From Methanosarcinales archaeon Methan_01 (GTDB taxonomy: Archaea; Halobacteriota; Methanosarcinia; Methanotrichales; Methanotrichaceae): DNA of 64,000 bases. The notes under the pieces are model-generated. The model had not been told where the DNA came from. It saw only the letters and a program-made list of their open reading frames with translations, and made no database searches. A program made the position numbers and the translations under genes. Location: NCBI GenBank assembly GCA_001602645.1, contig LUYE01000038.1, positions 1 through 64,000 on the forward strand, given 5' to 3'. The stretch's first letter is position 1, and every line of letters begins with the position of its first letter. Shown one piece after another: positions 41,771-49,374 of the stretch.

Positions 41771-43051
41771 TCACAACGGGTTCTCTTGTGGAGGATAAAC
41801 GAATGATCCATGCTTGCTTAAGTCGTAGTCAATTCCGAGGAACTTGGTCAGGTACTCCTGATGAATTGCTTTTGGATCTAAGTCTTTGAAGAGCTCTGGA
41901 TAGAACCATTTTGCATAATATGAAACGCCCACTGGGTATATTGCACAAAGTACGATATTTGAGTCGAGGGTGTAAACACGCTCGTTTTGCACCGCTTCAA
42001 TAGCGGAAAAACCGGAGCGATCCATAATTTCCTCTCTTTTTTCACGCAGCACTGTTACATCGTCAACTTTGTAACCTCCTGCATATGCCATACCTAGATG
42101 ATGAAGTATTACCTGGGGATTGCGTTCTATTATTTCCTCGGGGTCCACTTCAACCAATTTATATACTCCATCGCTTATGATGCCACTAAATACATTCTTT
42201 CCACCTGCCATCTCAATGTAGTCTTGGTACGCAGTTCCTTCACCGCCTGTGTAGTAATCCATGAAGAACTCTGTGTAGACTTTTGTTCTTTCGTCATCTG
42301 GAAGATTGCGCACTTTCTCCAAAATGTCATTTAAATGCTCCTCGTTCCAGTTAATAAGCTCACCTGCTTCATCTCTCTTGTTAAAAATATATCCTACCTT
42401 TTTCACTTCGTCATCGTAAAGTGATGGAACACAGAACGTGAACCAAAGCACCCTGATATTTGGATCGAGAGCTTGAATTCTTTCTATGATCTCTTCGTCT
42501 GGGTCCATCGATGTGCCGCCTGTAAGGACCACATCAGGCCCGAGCTCCAGAATTTTCTCATAGTCAAGTGCATCAGGGGATGGCTGTATTCCAACACTTG
42601 GGAGTTTGCTGAGCTCTGGGAAGAGTATTGGCTCATCTTTTATGACATCTGTAACACCAACCACCGCCTCATCGGCTTTTAGTGCTTGTAATGTCAGAGC
42701 GGCGTCGATCCAATAGGCAATAACTACTCTCTCTATTGGCTTCTTCACCGTTACGATCCTATCAGCAGAATCGATGATTGTAATCTCCTTCTCCTCGCCC
42801 TGTATGATCAACTCAATTTGGGAGATATCGTTCTCGTCTATTCTGCCATCGTAATTAGCATCCGATAGTTCTGTAGCTTTATATCTACTGTCGATTATTC
42901 CCCGGACGTATTCAATGTCCGCTTCGTCGATTGTTCCGTCCATATTCGCGTTACCGAAGATTCCCAGTGTGTAATTCGTTGCTTCACTCGCTGGTAATGT
43001 CGCTTGCGATATGCATGACATAACAACCAATATCAAAGCTGTTCCTTTCAT
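41771..43051 (-). CDS. Dockerin-bearing periplasmic binding protein, array member 6
   Basis: The protein is 426 residues from ATG 43051, with TAGGAGGTTGATG upstream. It has a signal peptide (LILVVMSCISQATLPASEA). A full type I dockerin-like double loop follows: NANMDGTIDEAD and DANYDGRIDENDISQ. The binding-protein fold comes next: VKKPIERVVIAYWIDAALTL, DALDYEKILELGPDVVLTGG, MAGGKNVFSGIISDGVYKLV, AKWFYPELFKDLDPKAIHQE. It is most like member 4 in build. It is the most upstream gene of the leftward array, followed closely by the CrtI-like oxidoreductase. Confidence 0.83.
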   Translation of the reverse strand: MKGTALILVVMSCISQATLPASEATNYTLGIFGNANMDGTIDEADIEYVRGIIDSRYKATELSDANYDGRIDENDISQIELIIQGEEKEITIIDSADRIVTVKKPIERVVIAYWIDAALTLQALKADEAVVGVTDVIKDEPILFPELSKLPSVGIQPSPDALDYEKILELGPDVVLTGGTSMDPDEEIIERIQALDPNIRVLWFTFCVPSLYDDEVKKVGYIFNKRDEAGELINWNEEHLNDILEKVRNLPDDERTKVYTEFFMDYYTGGEGTAYQDYIEMAGGKNVFSGIISDGVYKLVEVDPEEIIERNPQVILHHLGMAYAGGYKVDDVTVLREKREEIMDRSGFSAIEAVQNERVYTLDSNIVLCAIYPVGVSYYAKWFYPELFKDLDPKAIHQEYLTKFLGIDYDLSKHGSFVYPPQENPL

Positions 43052-43114
43052 GATTCATCAACCTCCTAACATACAATTATCAAATTAAATCTTATTATGT
43101 GATATAAACTAACG

Positions 43115-43126
43115 TATATTTATAAG
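43115..43126 (-). promoter_or_regulatory. TATA-like box for array member 6
   Basis: On the reverse strand this reads CTTATAAATATA, about 65 bases before the start codon. It lies between the tandem structured repeats and the gene. Confidence 0.45.
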
Positions 43127-43143
43127 TGTCGTTGGCAATATTC

Positions 43144-43307
43144 GGTAATCTACCGCGAATGAGTTTACCTCACCTATCAGACTACATGGGCGAGATAAGA
43201 AGGTCGATTGCACGCGATTGGATCTCATAAGTACATCTTATGGATGAGGACTGATGTTGCGGTTTTAATGAGCAGCAACTCGTTATAGGTAGACTACCCC
43301 TCGGCCC
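43144..43307. repeat. Structured tandem repeat, unit A
   Basis: This is a unit of about 164 bases bounded by an imperfect inverted repeat. The left end GGTAATCTACC (43144-43154) with a following GAGTT pairs with AACTCGTTATAGGTAGACTACC at the right end (43277-43298). It is followed directly by unit B, which has the same ends and a recognisably similar interior (for example GTCGATTGCA against ATCGATTGCA, and CATAAG followed by TACATC in both). No open frame is conserved. Confidence 0.6.
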
Positions 43308-43318
43308 GGTAGTCTACC
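43288..43318. repeat. Perfect 11-base inverted repeat at the junction of the two units
   Basis: GGTAGACTACC (43288-43298) and GGTAGTCTACC (43308-43318) are perfect reverse complements around a nine-base loop (CCTCGGCCC). As RNA this would be a stable hairpin; as DNA it could be an operator or recombination site. Confidence 0.65.
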
Positions 43319-43474
43319 GCAACTGAGTTGATATCGCTATCTCAGATCGCGCGGCGAAATGAAGAGATCGATTGCATCCGATTTGCTCCCATAAGGTACA
43401 TCCCATTCGATGAGTTCACACGTTGTTTGTTTCATCCACATCAACTCGTTGTGGGCAGACTACTCCTCGGCCCC
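43308..43474. repeat. Structured tandem repeat, unit B
   Basis: This is a unit of about 167 bases. Its ends pair nearly throughout: GGTAGTCTACCGCAACTGAG at 43308-43327 with the complement of ATCAACTCGTTGTGGGCAGA (43440-43459). The stem is about 22 base pairs with few mismatches. It ends in CTCGGCCC, the same eight bases that close unit A. The DNA from here to 43662 has no other gene or RNA that I can support. Confidence 0.6.
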
Positions 43475-43662
43475 AATCCTGAAAATCTCGATCTTCGAAA
43501 GAATGAATGGAAATCTCGTGAGAAACGAGAAGGGCGGATGAGAGGTTCAGCCCCGTTATGCATCATACGGCATGTCGCTGGTTTCTTATACGAATCGATG
43601 TTAGCGTGATACAATGCTCATACTATCGTTCGAGACTTATTATCACATCCGGGCGGGTGAAG

Positions 43663-44652
43663 ATGGCGTTTGCGATTGAAGCACGGCAGCTCACCAAGAC
43701 CTACAACGGACAGACGAGGGCCCTGGACGGGGTAGACCTCTTCGTCGATCAGGCGGAGGTCTTCGCCTTCCTCGGCCCCAACGGCTCGGGAAAGACGACC
43801 CTGATGAGGATCCTGACGACCCAGTTTCGGCCGACCTCTGGCGAGGCGCGGGCCTTCGGCCTCGACGTCGTCCGCCGCGGTGCGGAGGTTCGGAGGATGA
43901 TCGGCTATGTCCCCCAGGAGACCTCGGTCTGGCTCGACATCACCGGCCGTGAGAACCTCCTCGTCTACTCCAAGATCTACGGCGTCCCCAAGAGCAACAG
44001 AAAAGAGAGGATCGAGGACGCCATCTGCGCGATGGGGCTGGAGGAGGTGGCAGAACGGATGGTCAAGACCTACTCCGGCGGGATGACGAGAAGGCTCGAG
44101 ATCGCCGCCGCCCTCCTCGTCAAGCCGAGGATCCTCTTCCTCGACGAGCCGACGATCGGCCTTGACCCCACCGCCAGGAAGGCGGTCTGGGAGAGCCTCA
44201 CCGCCTTCAAAAAAGAGTACGGGACGACGGTCTTCTTCAACACCCACTACATGGACGAGGCGGACCATTACTCCGACGAGATCGCGATCATCAGCCGCGG
44301 TCGGATCGTGAAGTCGGGGACCCCCGGGGAGCTGAAGCGCTCCCTCCACGGCGAGATCCTTCAGCTCCGATTCAGCCCAAACCACCACCAGAACCAGAAC
44401 CACAACGGCTTCGATGAACGGGCCCTCGGGAAGATCAGGGATCTGGATCTCGTCCGGGATGCCGTTCTCTGTGGCACGCAGCTCGACGTCTTCGTCGAGG
44501 ACGGGGAGAGGGCGCTCCCCCTCGTCATCGAGGCTCTGAGCTCCGAGGGGATATCCTTCGAGAGGATATCGACGGCGAGGCCGACCCTCGACGACGTCTT
44601 CCTGAGGTATGCCGGCCCCCTCAGCTCCGGGAGGGGTGGAGATGGGAAGTAA
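43663..44652 (+). CDS. ABC-2 exporter ATP-binding protein (DrrA-like), second system
   Basis: The protein is 329 residues from ATG 43663, preceded by GGGTGA; an open frame continues upstream to 43558 without ABC homology. It has Walker A LGPNGSGKTTLMRIL, signature YSGGMTRRLEIAAAL, Walker B ILFLDEPTIGLDP and switch NTHYMDEADHY. The C-terminal DrrA-type domain ends RPTLDDVFLRYAGPL and has a His/Asn-rich insert (HHQNQNHN). It is GC-rich, like the housekeeping part of the window. It is followed by its permease 33 bases later. Confidence 0.9.
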   Translation: MAFAIEARQLTKTYNGQTRALDGVDLFVDQAEVFAFLGPNGSGKTTLMRILTTQFRPTSGEARAFGLDVVRRGAEVRRMIGYVPQETSVWLDITGRENLLVYSKIYGVPKSNRKERIEDAICAMGLEEVAERMVKTYSGGMTRRLEIAAALLVKPRILFLDEPTIGLDPTARKAVWESLTAFKKEYGTTVFFNTHYMDEADHYSDEIAIISRGRIVKSGTPGELKRSLHGEILQLRFSPNHHQNQNHNGFDERALGKIRDLDLVRDAVLCGTQLDVFVEDGERALPLVIEALSSEGISFERISTARPTLDDVFLRYAGPLSSGRGGDGK

Positions 44653-44685
44653 AGCTGCCATGGCGGTTTTGATGGAGATCGATCG

Positions 44686-45456
44686 ATGACCGCCGATGAC
44701 TCCCTCCGCGAGATGTTTGCGATGATCGAGCTGGAGATGCGGAGGCTCCGGCACGATCGGACTGAGATCTACACCCGGGCCATCCAGCCGATCCTCTGGC
44801 TTGCGGTCTTCGGGTCGGTGATGAGCGAGGTGAGGGGGATTCCCACCGGCGGCATCCCGTACATCGACTACATCACCCCCGGCGTCCTCCTCCAGTCGAC
44901 GATCTTCGTCTCGGTCTTCTATGGCCTCACCATCGTCTGGGAGAGGGAGACGGGTATCCTCAAGCGCCTCCTCGTCGCCCCGGCCTCCAGGTCGGCGACC
45001 GTCATAGGCAGATCGATCGCCTCCGGCGTCCGGGCCGTCGTCCAGGCCCTCATCATCTTCCCGGTGGCGATCCTTCTGGGGGTCAGGTTCATGCCGAACC
45101 CGGCATACATCATCGCCGCCTTCATCGTCCTCTTCCTCGTCTCGGGGGGGTTTGCGGCGATCTCCATCTTCGTAGCCTCCCTGATGAAGACCCGGGAGCG
45201 GTTCATGGGCCTCGGCCAGGCCCTGATCATGCCGCTCTTCTTTGCGAGCAACGCCCTCTACCCCATCGAGCTGATGCCGCCCGCCCTCCAGTACGTCGCC
45301 CTGGTCAACCCCCTCACCTACGCCGTCGACGCCGTCCGGGGGCTATTGATCAGCGGCGATCTCTCAAACCTCGCCGTCGACGTCGCCGCCATCCTCGTCT
45401 TCGACGTGGTGATCTTCGCGGTGGCGTCGGTCAGCTTCAAGAAGATCATAGAATGA
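44686..45456 (+). CDS. ABC-2 type transporter permease (DrrB-like), second system
   Basis: The protein is 256 residues with six transmembrane helices. The N-terminal amphipathic stretch (MFAMIELEMRRLRHDRTEIY, then TRAIQPILWLAVFGSV) and DYITPGVLLQSTIFVSVFYG are typical. The loop WERETGILKRLLVAPASRSA is the ABC-2 coupling-helix motif that contacts the ATPase, and FFASNALYPIELMPPALQYV and NPLTYAVDAVRGLLI close the domain. It forms an exporter with the preceding ATPase. The substrate is unknown. Confidence 0.9.
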   Translation: MTADDSLREMFAMIELEMRRLRHDRTEIYTRAIQPILWLAVFGSVMSEVRGIPTGGIPYIDYITPGVLLQSTIFVSVFYGLTIVWERETGILKRLLVAPASRSATVIGRSIASGVRAVVQALIIFPVAILLGVRFMPNPAYIIAAFIVLFLVSGGFAAISIFVASLMKTRERFMGLGQALIMPLFFASNALYPIELMPPALQYVALVNPLTYAVDAVRGLLISGDLSNLAVDVAAILVFDVVIFAVASVSFKKIIE

Positions 45457-45593
45457 GGGTCTGAGTAAAAGAGATCGCGCAGATGCGCGCCTTCGGAGCC
45501 GGGCGGGCGGCGCGGCCCTCCTTTTGGCCCCTTATCCCCGACCGCGGAGAAAAATTCCAATAGCGCTTAAGTTTGTTCAGATGGTGGTTTCTT

Positions 45594-46163
45594 TCAAGAA
45601 CGAAACTCTGAGCCCTTACTTTTACCCTCCAATGCCTCCATCACCCTCCCCCGAAACTCCTCCACGCTCCCCGCATTCTCGATCCGCAGGTCCGCCGCCC
45701 GGATCGCGTCGCCCATACCCCAGCCGAGCTCCCGGGCGTCCCGATCCGCCACCGCCTTCGCGAGGTCGCAGTCATTTGCGTCGTCGGACCTCCCCCGGGA
45801 GGCGATCCGGGCGAGGCGGACCTCGTCGGGGACGTAGACCTCGATGAGGAGGAAGTCGTCGGAGCTTTCTCTGAAGAGCTCCACCTCGGATCTGCTCCTG
45901 ATCCCCTCGACGACGACGACGGAGGCGCCGGTGGCCCGGATCTTCGCGAGGCACCTAGTTGCGATGGCGTCGGGGCCCTCTTTACTTCTAAGATCGTTTC
46001 CGACGGCCCCGAGGTTTCTGTCAGTCGGCGGGAGTCCCCGCCGGGCCGCCTCCTCCCGGATGACGTCGCCCATGACGACGACGGGTATGTTCATCTCCCG
46101 GGCGACTCCAGCGGCCGCCGACTTCCCGGAGCCGGGCATCCCCACGAATCCCACGATCTTCAT
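45594..46163 (-). CDS. UPF0200-family P-loop kinase (dephospho-CoA/adenylate-kinase-like)
   Basis: The protein is 189 residues. Walker A is GFVGMPGSGKSAAAGVAREM near the N-terminus. The lid and base-binding regions are VVMGDVIREEAARRGLPPT and VVVEGIRSRSEVELFRESSD, and VPDEVRLARIASRGRSDDAN contains a conserved Arg pair. The archaeal UPF0200 family has this length and these motifs; its substrate is not established. The start overlaps the stop of the NrdG-like gene (ATGA), so the two are made together. Confidence 0.83.
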   Translation of the reverse strand: MKIVGFVGMPGSGKSAAAGVAREMNIPVVVMGDVIREEAARRGLPPTDRNLGAVGNDLRSKEGPDAIATRCLAKIRATGASVVVVEGIRSRSEVELFRESSDDFLLIEVYVPDEVRLARIASRGRSDDANDCDLAKAVADRDARELGWGMGDAIRAADLRIENAGSVEEFRGRVMEALEGKSKGSEFRS

Positions 46164-47026
46164 CCTCTTCCGTCTCCGTCTCGGTCTTCATCGTCCCGGT
46201 CCTTCCTCAAGGGATCGCTCGATTTCAACCTTTCTGAGCCGCTGGGGAAGGCGGGCCGGGGGTGGAGCTTTCTGAGCTGGCAGATCTGGAAGAGCTCCGT
46301 CTGGTACGGTCGGGACCTGTAGGAGAGGGGCCCCTTCTTTATGGTGGCGTCGATGCCGTACCGCTCCTTCATCGCCGTGGAGATATATATGAGCAATTTT
46401 ATAGGAACCAGGTCGAAGGGCTTCTCGCAGTCGCTCGGGAGCCCCTGCTGGAGGGTGTAAGACCTGATCCCAAGGTCGCTGAGGAACCCCCCGATCTCCA
46501 GAAGCCGGTCCAGAGAGGGCATCTTCGGAAAGACCGTCGTCCTCACCTCCAGGGGGACCTCCGCCTCCAGGCAGAGCCGGAGGCTCTCCGCCACCCGAGG
46601 GGCGACGTCCCACCGGCCGGTGGCCCTCGCATACTCGGGGTCCCGCAGCGCCTCCTTGACGTCCAGGAATACCATATCCACCAGCCCCTCCCCCAGAAGC
46701 GAGGCGATCCGGTCCGGGAAGCGGCCGCTGGTCTCTACGCCCACCTTCAGTCCCATATTTTTTGAGTGAATGGCTATCTTCCGCGATGCCTTCAGCTGGA
46801 CGAGGGGCTCGCCGCCGGATAGGATCACAGCGCTGATGAAGGGCCCTGCCTCGTCGATCCTGCTTTTTATATCCGCCAGCTCCTCGAAGCTCTCCCCGGT
46901 CTGGAGGTGCGCGTTGTGACAGTGGGGGCACCGGAGAGGGCACCCCCTCATGAAGATGACGGCGGCGGCTGCGCCGGTCCAGTCGAGGGTCGAGAGGGGG
47001 ACGATCCCCCCGAGGTTCACTTTCAT
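46160..47026 (-). CDS. NrdG-like radical SAM activating protein
   Basis: The 288-residue protein starts KVNLGGIVPLSTLDWTGAAA. The cluster motif is CPLRCPHC near residues 30-37, followed by HNAHLQTG and ILSGGEPLVQL (the SAM-binding GGE). The pattern matches archaeal proteins annotated as anaerobic ribonucleotide-reductase activating proteins, also found near other glycyl-radical activases. The C-terminal half (MKERYGIDATIKKGPLSYRS; LFQICQLRKLHPRPAFPSGS) is characteristic of the archaeal subgroup. No nrdD is adjacent. It is translationally coupled to the UPF0200 kinase downstream and perhaps to a 33-codon frame upstream. Confidence 0.82.
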   Translation of the reverse strand: MKVNLGGIVPLSTLDWTGAAAAVIFMRGCPLRCPHCHNAHLQTGESFEELADIKSRIDEAGPFISAVILSGGEPLVQLKASRKIAIHSKNMGLKVGVETSGRFPDRIASLLGEGLVDMVFLDVKEALRDPEYARATGRWDVAPRVAESLRLCLEAEVPLEVRTTVFPKMPSLDRLLEIGGFLSDLGIRSYTLQQGLPSDCEKPFDLVPIKLLIYISTAMKERYGIDATIKKGPLSYRSRPYQTELFQICQLRKLHPRPAFPSGSERLKSSDPLRKDRDDEDRDGDGRG

Positions 47027-47124
47027 CGGTCATCCTTCAGCGGGGCGATATCGAGCTCGATCTTCCTCTGATGGGAGAGGGCGAGGCGGGCCGCCAAAAA
47101 GGTCATCTTCAGGAAAGCTACCAT
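47023..47124 (-). CDS. Possible 33-residue protein between Hel308 and the NrdG-like gene
   Basis: The frame encodes MVAFLKMTFLAARLALSHQR then KIELDIAPLKDDR. Its ATG lies within the Hel308 stop region (ATGGTAG) and is preceded by GGTGGAGGGAG, an excellent ribosome binding site. Its own stop overlaps the start of the NrdG-like gene (ATGA). An amphipathic helix and a short strand are plausible. It fits exactly into a coupled operon, which argues that it is real. I recognise no family, and a reader site for the downstream gene is the alternative. Confidence 0.4.
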   Translation of the reverse strand: MVAFLKMTFLAARLALSHQRKIELDIAPLKDDR

Positions 47125-49250
47125 CTCCCTCCACCTTCTCCTTCTTCTCCTCCTACTCTTCCTCCATCGGCCCGGAGCTGGGCGATCACCTTCTCGGCGA
47201 TCTTCGGCCCGAGGATCTCTGATAGGTTCGCGACCTTCGCCTCCTTCAGCCTCTCGATGCTGGTATACCCGGCCCGGTGGAGCTTTCTCGCCCTCACCCG
47301 CCCGATCCCCTTCAGGTCGAGAAGGCCCAGAAGGTCGGGGCCGGCGCCGTAGTGGACCCTCTTCTCAAGCTGGTATATCCGGAAGGTGGCCCCCAGCTCC
47401 AGGTGCTCGGAGAGGCGGCCCGCCGAGTGGATCAGCCACTCCGCCGTCTCCGCGACGCGCCTGATGTCCCCGGGGCCGACCCGGAACCGGTCGGCGATCT
47501 TCTCCTCCTCCGATTCGGCGATCCACTCCAGGAGGAGGGCGGCGGTCTTCGCTTCCCTCATCATCCAGTCGTAGTTCTCCTCGGGACAGAGCTCGCATGC
47601 GTGCTCGTCGATGAAATCCTCGACCCAGCCGTCGGAGGATTGGACGTAGAGGGTGTCCATGTCGGGGGTCATGGTGATCATGTGGAGGAGGGTGAGGTCG
47701 GTGATCTTCGTCTTCTCCTTCGCCCGGAGGTTATCGACGACGATCCTGGCGGAGAGGGGGTCGATGTAGAGCCGCGAGACGAGCTCTCCCAGGGGGGTGG
47801 GCCGCAGGTCCGCCTCCAACATGCCGCCCTCGATCAGAAACTCCAGGACCCGCTCCATCGTCGCCTCGAGGTGCCAGGCCTCCTGCTGGCTGGCGTAGAA
47901 GGTGGAGTCGACGAACCTCTTCAGCTCCTCCGCATCCTTCGCAAAGCCCGTCGCCACCGTCGAGAGGAGGTGGGTCCGGAGCGCCGGCTCCATGGCGAGC
48001 TTCGAGAAGATCTCCTCCGGCTCCCCCAGGACGTAATGGTCCAGAAGGTCCCTCACCTCTGCCTCGTTCTTCGCCATCAGGAGGGCCTCCCCCCGGGGGT
48101 CGAGGCCGGGCCTTCCGGCTCTTCCCGCCATCTGCCGGTACTCCATCACCGGTATCGGGACCATCCCTCGGGAGCCCTCATACCGCCTATAGCTTTTTAT
48201 GAGGACCCTCCTTGCGGGGAGGTTCAGCCCCGCGGCGAGGGTCGGGGTAGAGGCTATCGCCTTGATCAAGCCGGATCGGAAGCCCATCTCGACGACCGCC
48301 CTCTGCTCGGCGAGGAGGCCGGCGTGATGGAAGGCGACGCCGGACCTGACGCAGTTGGCAAGCCTCTTTGCCATATCCGTCTCGCCGGTGGCGAGGATCT
48401 TCTCAGAGAACCGCGATGCGACCACGCCATCGATCGCCTTTGCGACCACCTTCGCGAGCTTTGTCGCCGTCGCCTCGGCGTTCCGCCTGCTGCTATCGAA
48501 GATCAGGATCTGTCCCCCCTGGCCGATGGTGTCCTCGACGAGGTCGACGAGGTCGTCGCGCCGGCGAGAGAGGGGGACCTCCTCCCCCGGAAAGTGGAGG
48601 ACTCCGTCGCAGATAACCCCCTCCTTCAGCTCCACCGGCCTCCATCGGCTCTCCACCAGCTCGGCTTCGAGCCAGGCCGCCACCTCCCGGGCGTTGGCGA
48701 CCGTCGCGGATAGTCCTAGTACCTGCATCTTCGGGTTCAGCCTCATCAGCTTGGTTATCGTCATCTCCAGGGTCGGGCCTCGGTTCGGGGAGTCGAGGAG
48801 GTGGATCTCGTCGACGACCAGGACTGAGAGGTCTCGGATCCACCGGGCTCCGTTTCTGATGAGGGAGTCGGCCTTCTCCGAGGTGGCGACGACGATCTGA
48901 TTTCTTCCCAGATATTCGTCCCGCCGCTCCATATCGCCGCTGGAGACCCCCACCTTCACCCCCAGGGCGGAGAACCGCGAGAAGGCGGCGTGCTTCTCCG
49001 AGGCGAGGGCTCGGAGGGGGACGATGTAGAGGGACCGGCCGCCGGAGAGGGCGGACCTCAGCATCGCCAGCTCAGCGAGCATCGTCTTTCCCGCGGCCGT
49101 CGGGACCGAGACGAGCATGTTCTTCCCCTCCAGTAGGCCCCTCTCCACCGCCGCGGCCTGGGGTGGGTAGAGCTCCCGTATCCCCTCATTCTGATAAAGT
49201 TCCGCCACCTCCCGGGGGATCCAGGAGGTCAGATCTTCCATCTCGAGCAT
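47118..49250 (-). CDS. hel308: Hel308-type superfamily 2 DNA helicase
   Basis: The protein is about 710 residues. I chose ATG 49250 because GAGGAG lies just upstream, though ATG 49241 downstream of a TATATA box is also possible. It has motif Q/0 LYPPQAAAVERGLLEGKNML, motif I PTAAGKTMLAELAML, motif II VVDEIHLL, motif III LGLSATVANAREVAAW, motif V ASTPTLAAGLNLPARRVLIK and motif VI MAGRAGRPGLDP. A winged helix and ratchet domain follow. The C-terminal helix-hairpin-helix is LLDLKGIGRVRARKLHRAGY. Hel308 loads at stalled replication forks and unwinds the lagging strand. A Cys cluster (HACELCPEENYD) sits in the ratchet region. Confidence 0.92.
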   Translation of the reverse strand: MLEMEDLTSWIPREVAELYQNEGIRELYPPQAAAVERGLLEGKNMLVSVPTAAGKTMLAELAMLRSALSGGRSLYIVPLRALASEKHAAFSRFSALGVKVGVSSGDMERRDEYLGRNQIVVATSEKADSLIRNGARWIRDLSVLVVDEIHLLDSPNRGPTLEMTITKLMRLNPKMQVLGLSATVANAREVAAWLEAELVESRWRPVELKEGVICDGVLHFPGEEVPLSRRRDDLVDLVEDTIGQGGQILIFDSSRRNAEATATKLAKVVAKAIDGVVASRFSEKILATGETDMAKRLANCVRSGVAFHHAGLLAEQRAVVEMGFRSGLIKAIASTPTLAAGLNLPARRVLIKSYRRYEGSRGMVPIPVMEYRQMAGRAGRPGLDPRGEALLMAKNEAEVRDLLDHYVLGEPEEIFSKLAMEPALRTHLLSTVATGFAKDAEELKRFVDSTFYASQQEAWHLEATMERVLEFLIEGGMLEADLRPTPLGELVSRLYIDPLSARIVVDNLRAKEKTKITDLTLLHMITMTPDMDTLYVQSSDGWVEDFIDEHACELCPEENYDWMMREAKTAALLLEWIAESEEEKIADRFRVGPGDIRRVAETAEWLIHSAGRLSEHLELGATFRIYQLEKRVHYGAGPDLLGLLDLKGIGRVRARKLHRAGYTSIERLKEAKVANLSEILGPKIAEKVIAQLRADGGRVGGEEGEGGGRW

Positions 49251-49374
49251 CGACTCCTCTAATCTTATATACAACGTGACTGTTACTATCAGCGAACCGA
49301 CGCCGCCCCGCGATCCTGATCAGGACCAGGCGAGGGCGGCATCGTGGATCTATACCACCATTGGAGATCATCCC

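Noticed and set aside
31741-43051. A conventional BtuFCD or FepBDC import operon
   Set aside because: No FecCD/BtuC-type permease and no matching import ATPase is encoded. The ABC genes nearby are ABC-2 exporters.
43144-43474. CRISPR array
   Set aside because: There are only two long units without short identical repeats or unique spacers, and no cas gene in the window.
47277-48713. 478-codon open frame on the + strand
   Set aside because: It is antisense to Hel308, with repetitive Leu/Arg/Asp composition typical of a shadow frame.
49276-49374. N-terminal extension of DapL to 49276
   Set aside because: The added residues do not belong to the family, and a good ribosome binding site precedes ATG 49375.
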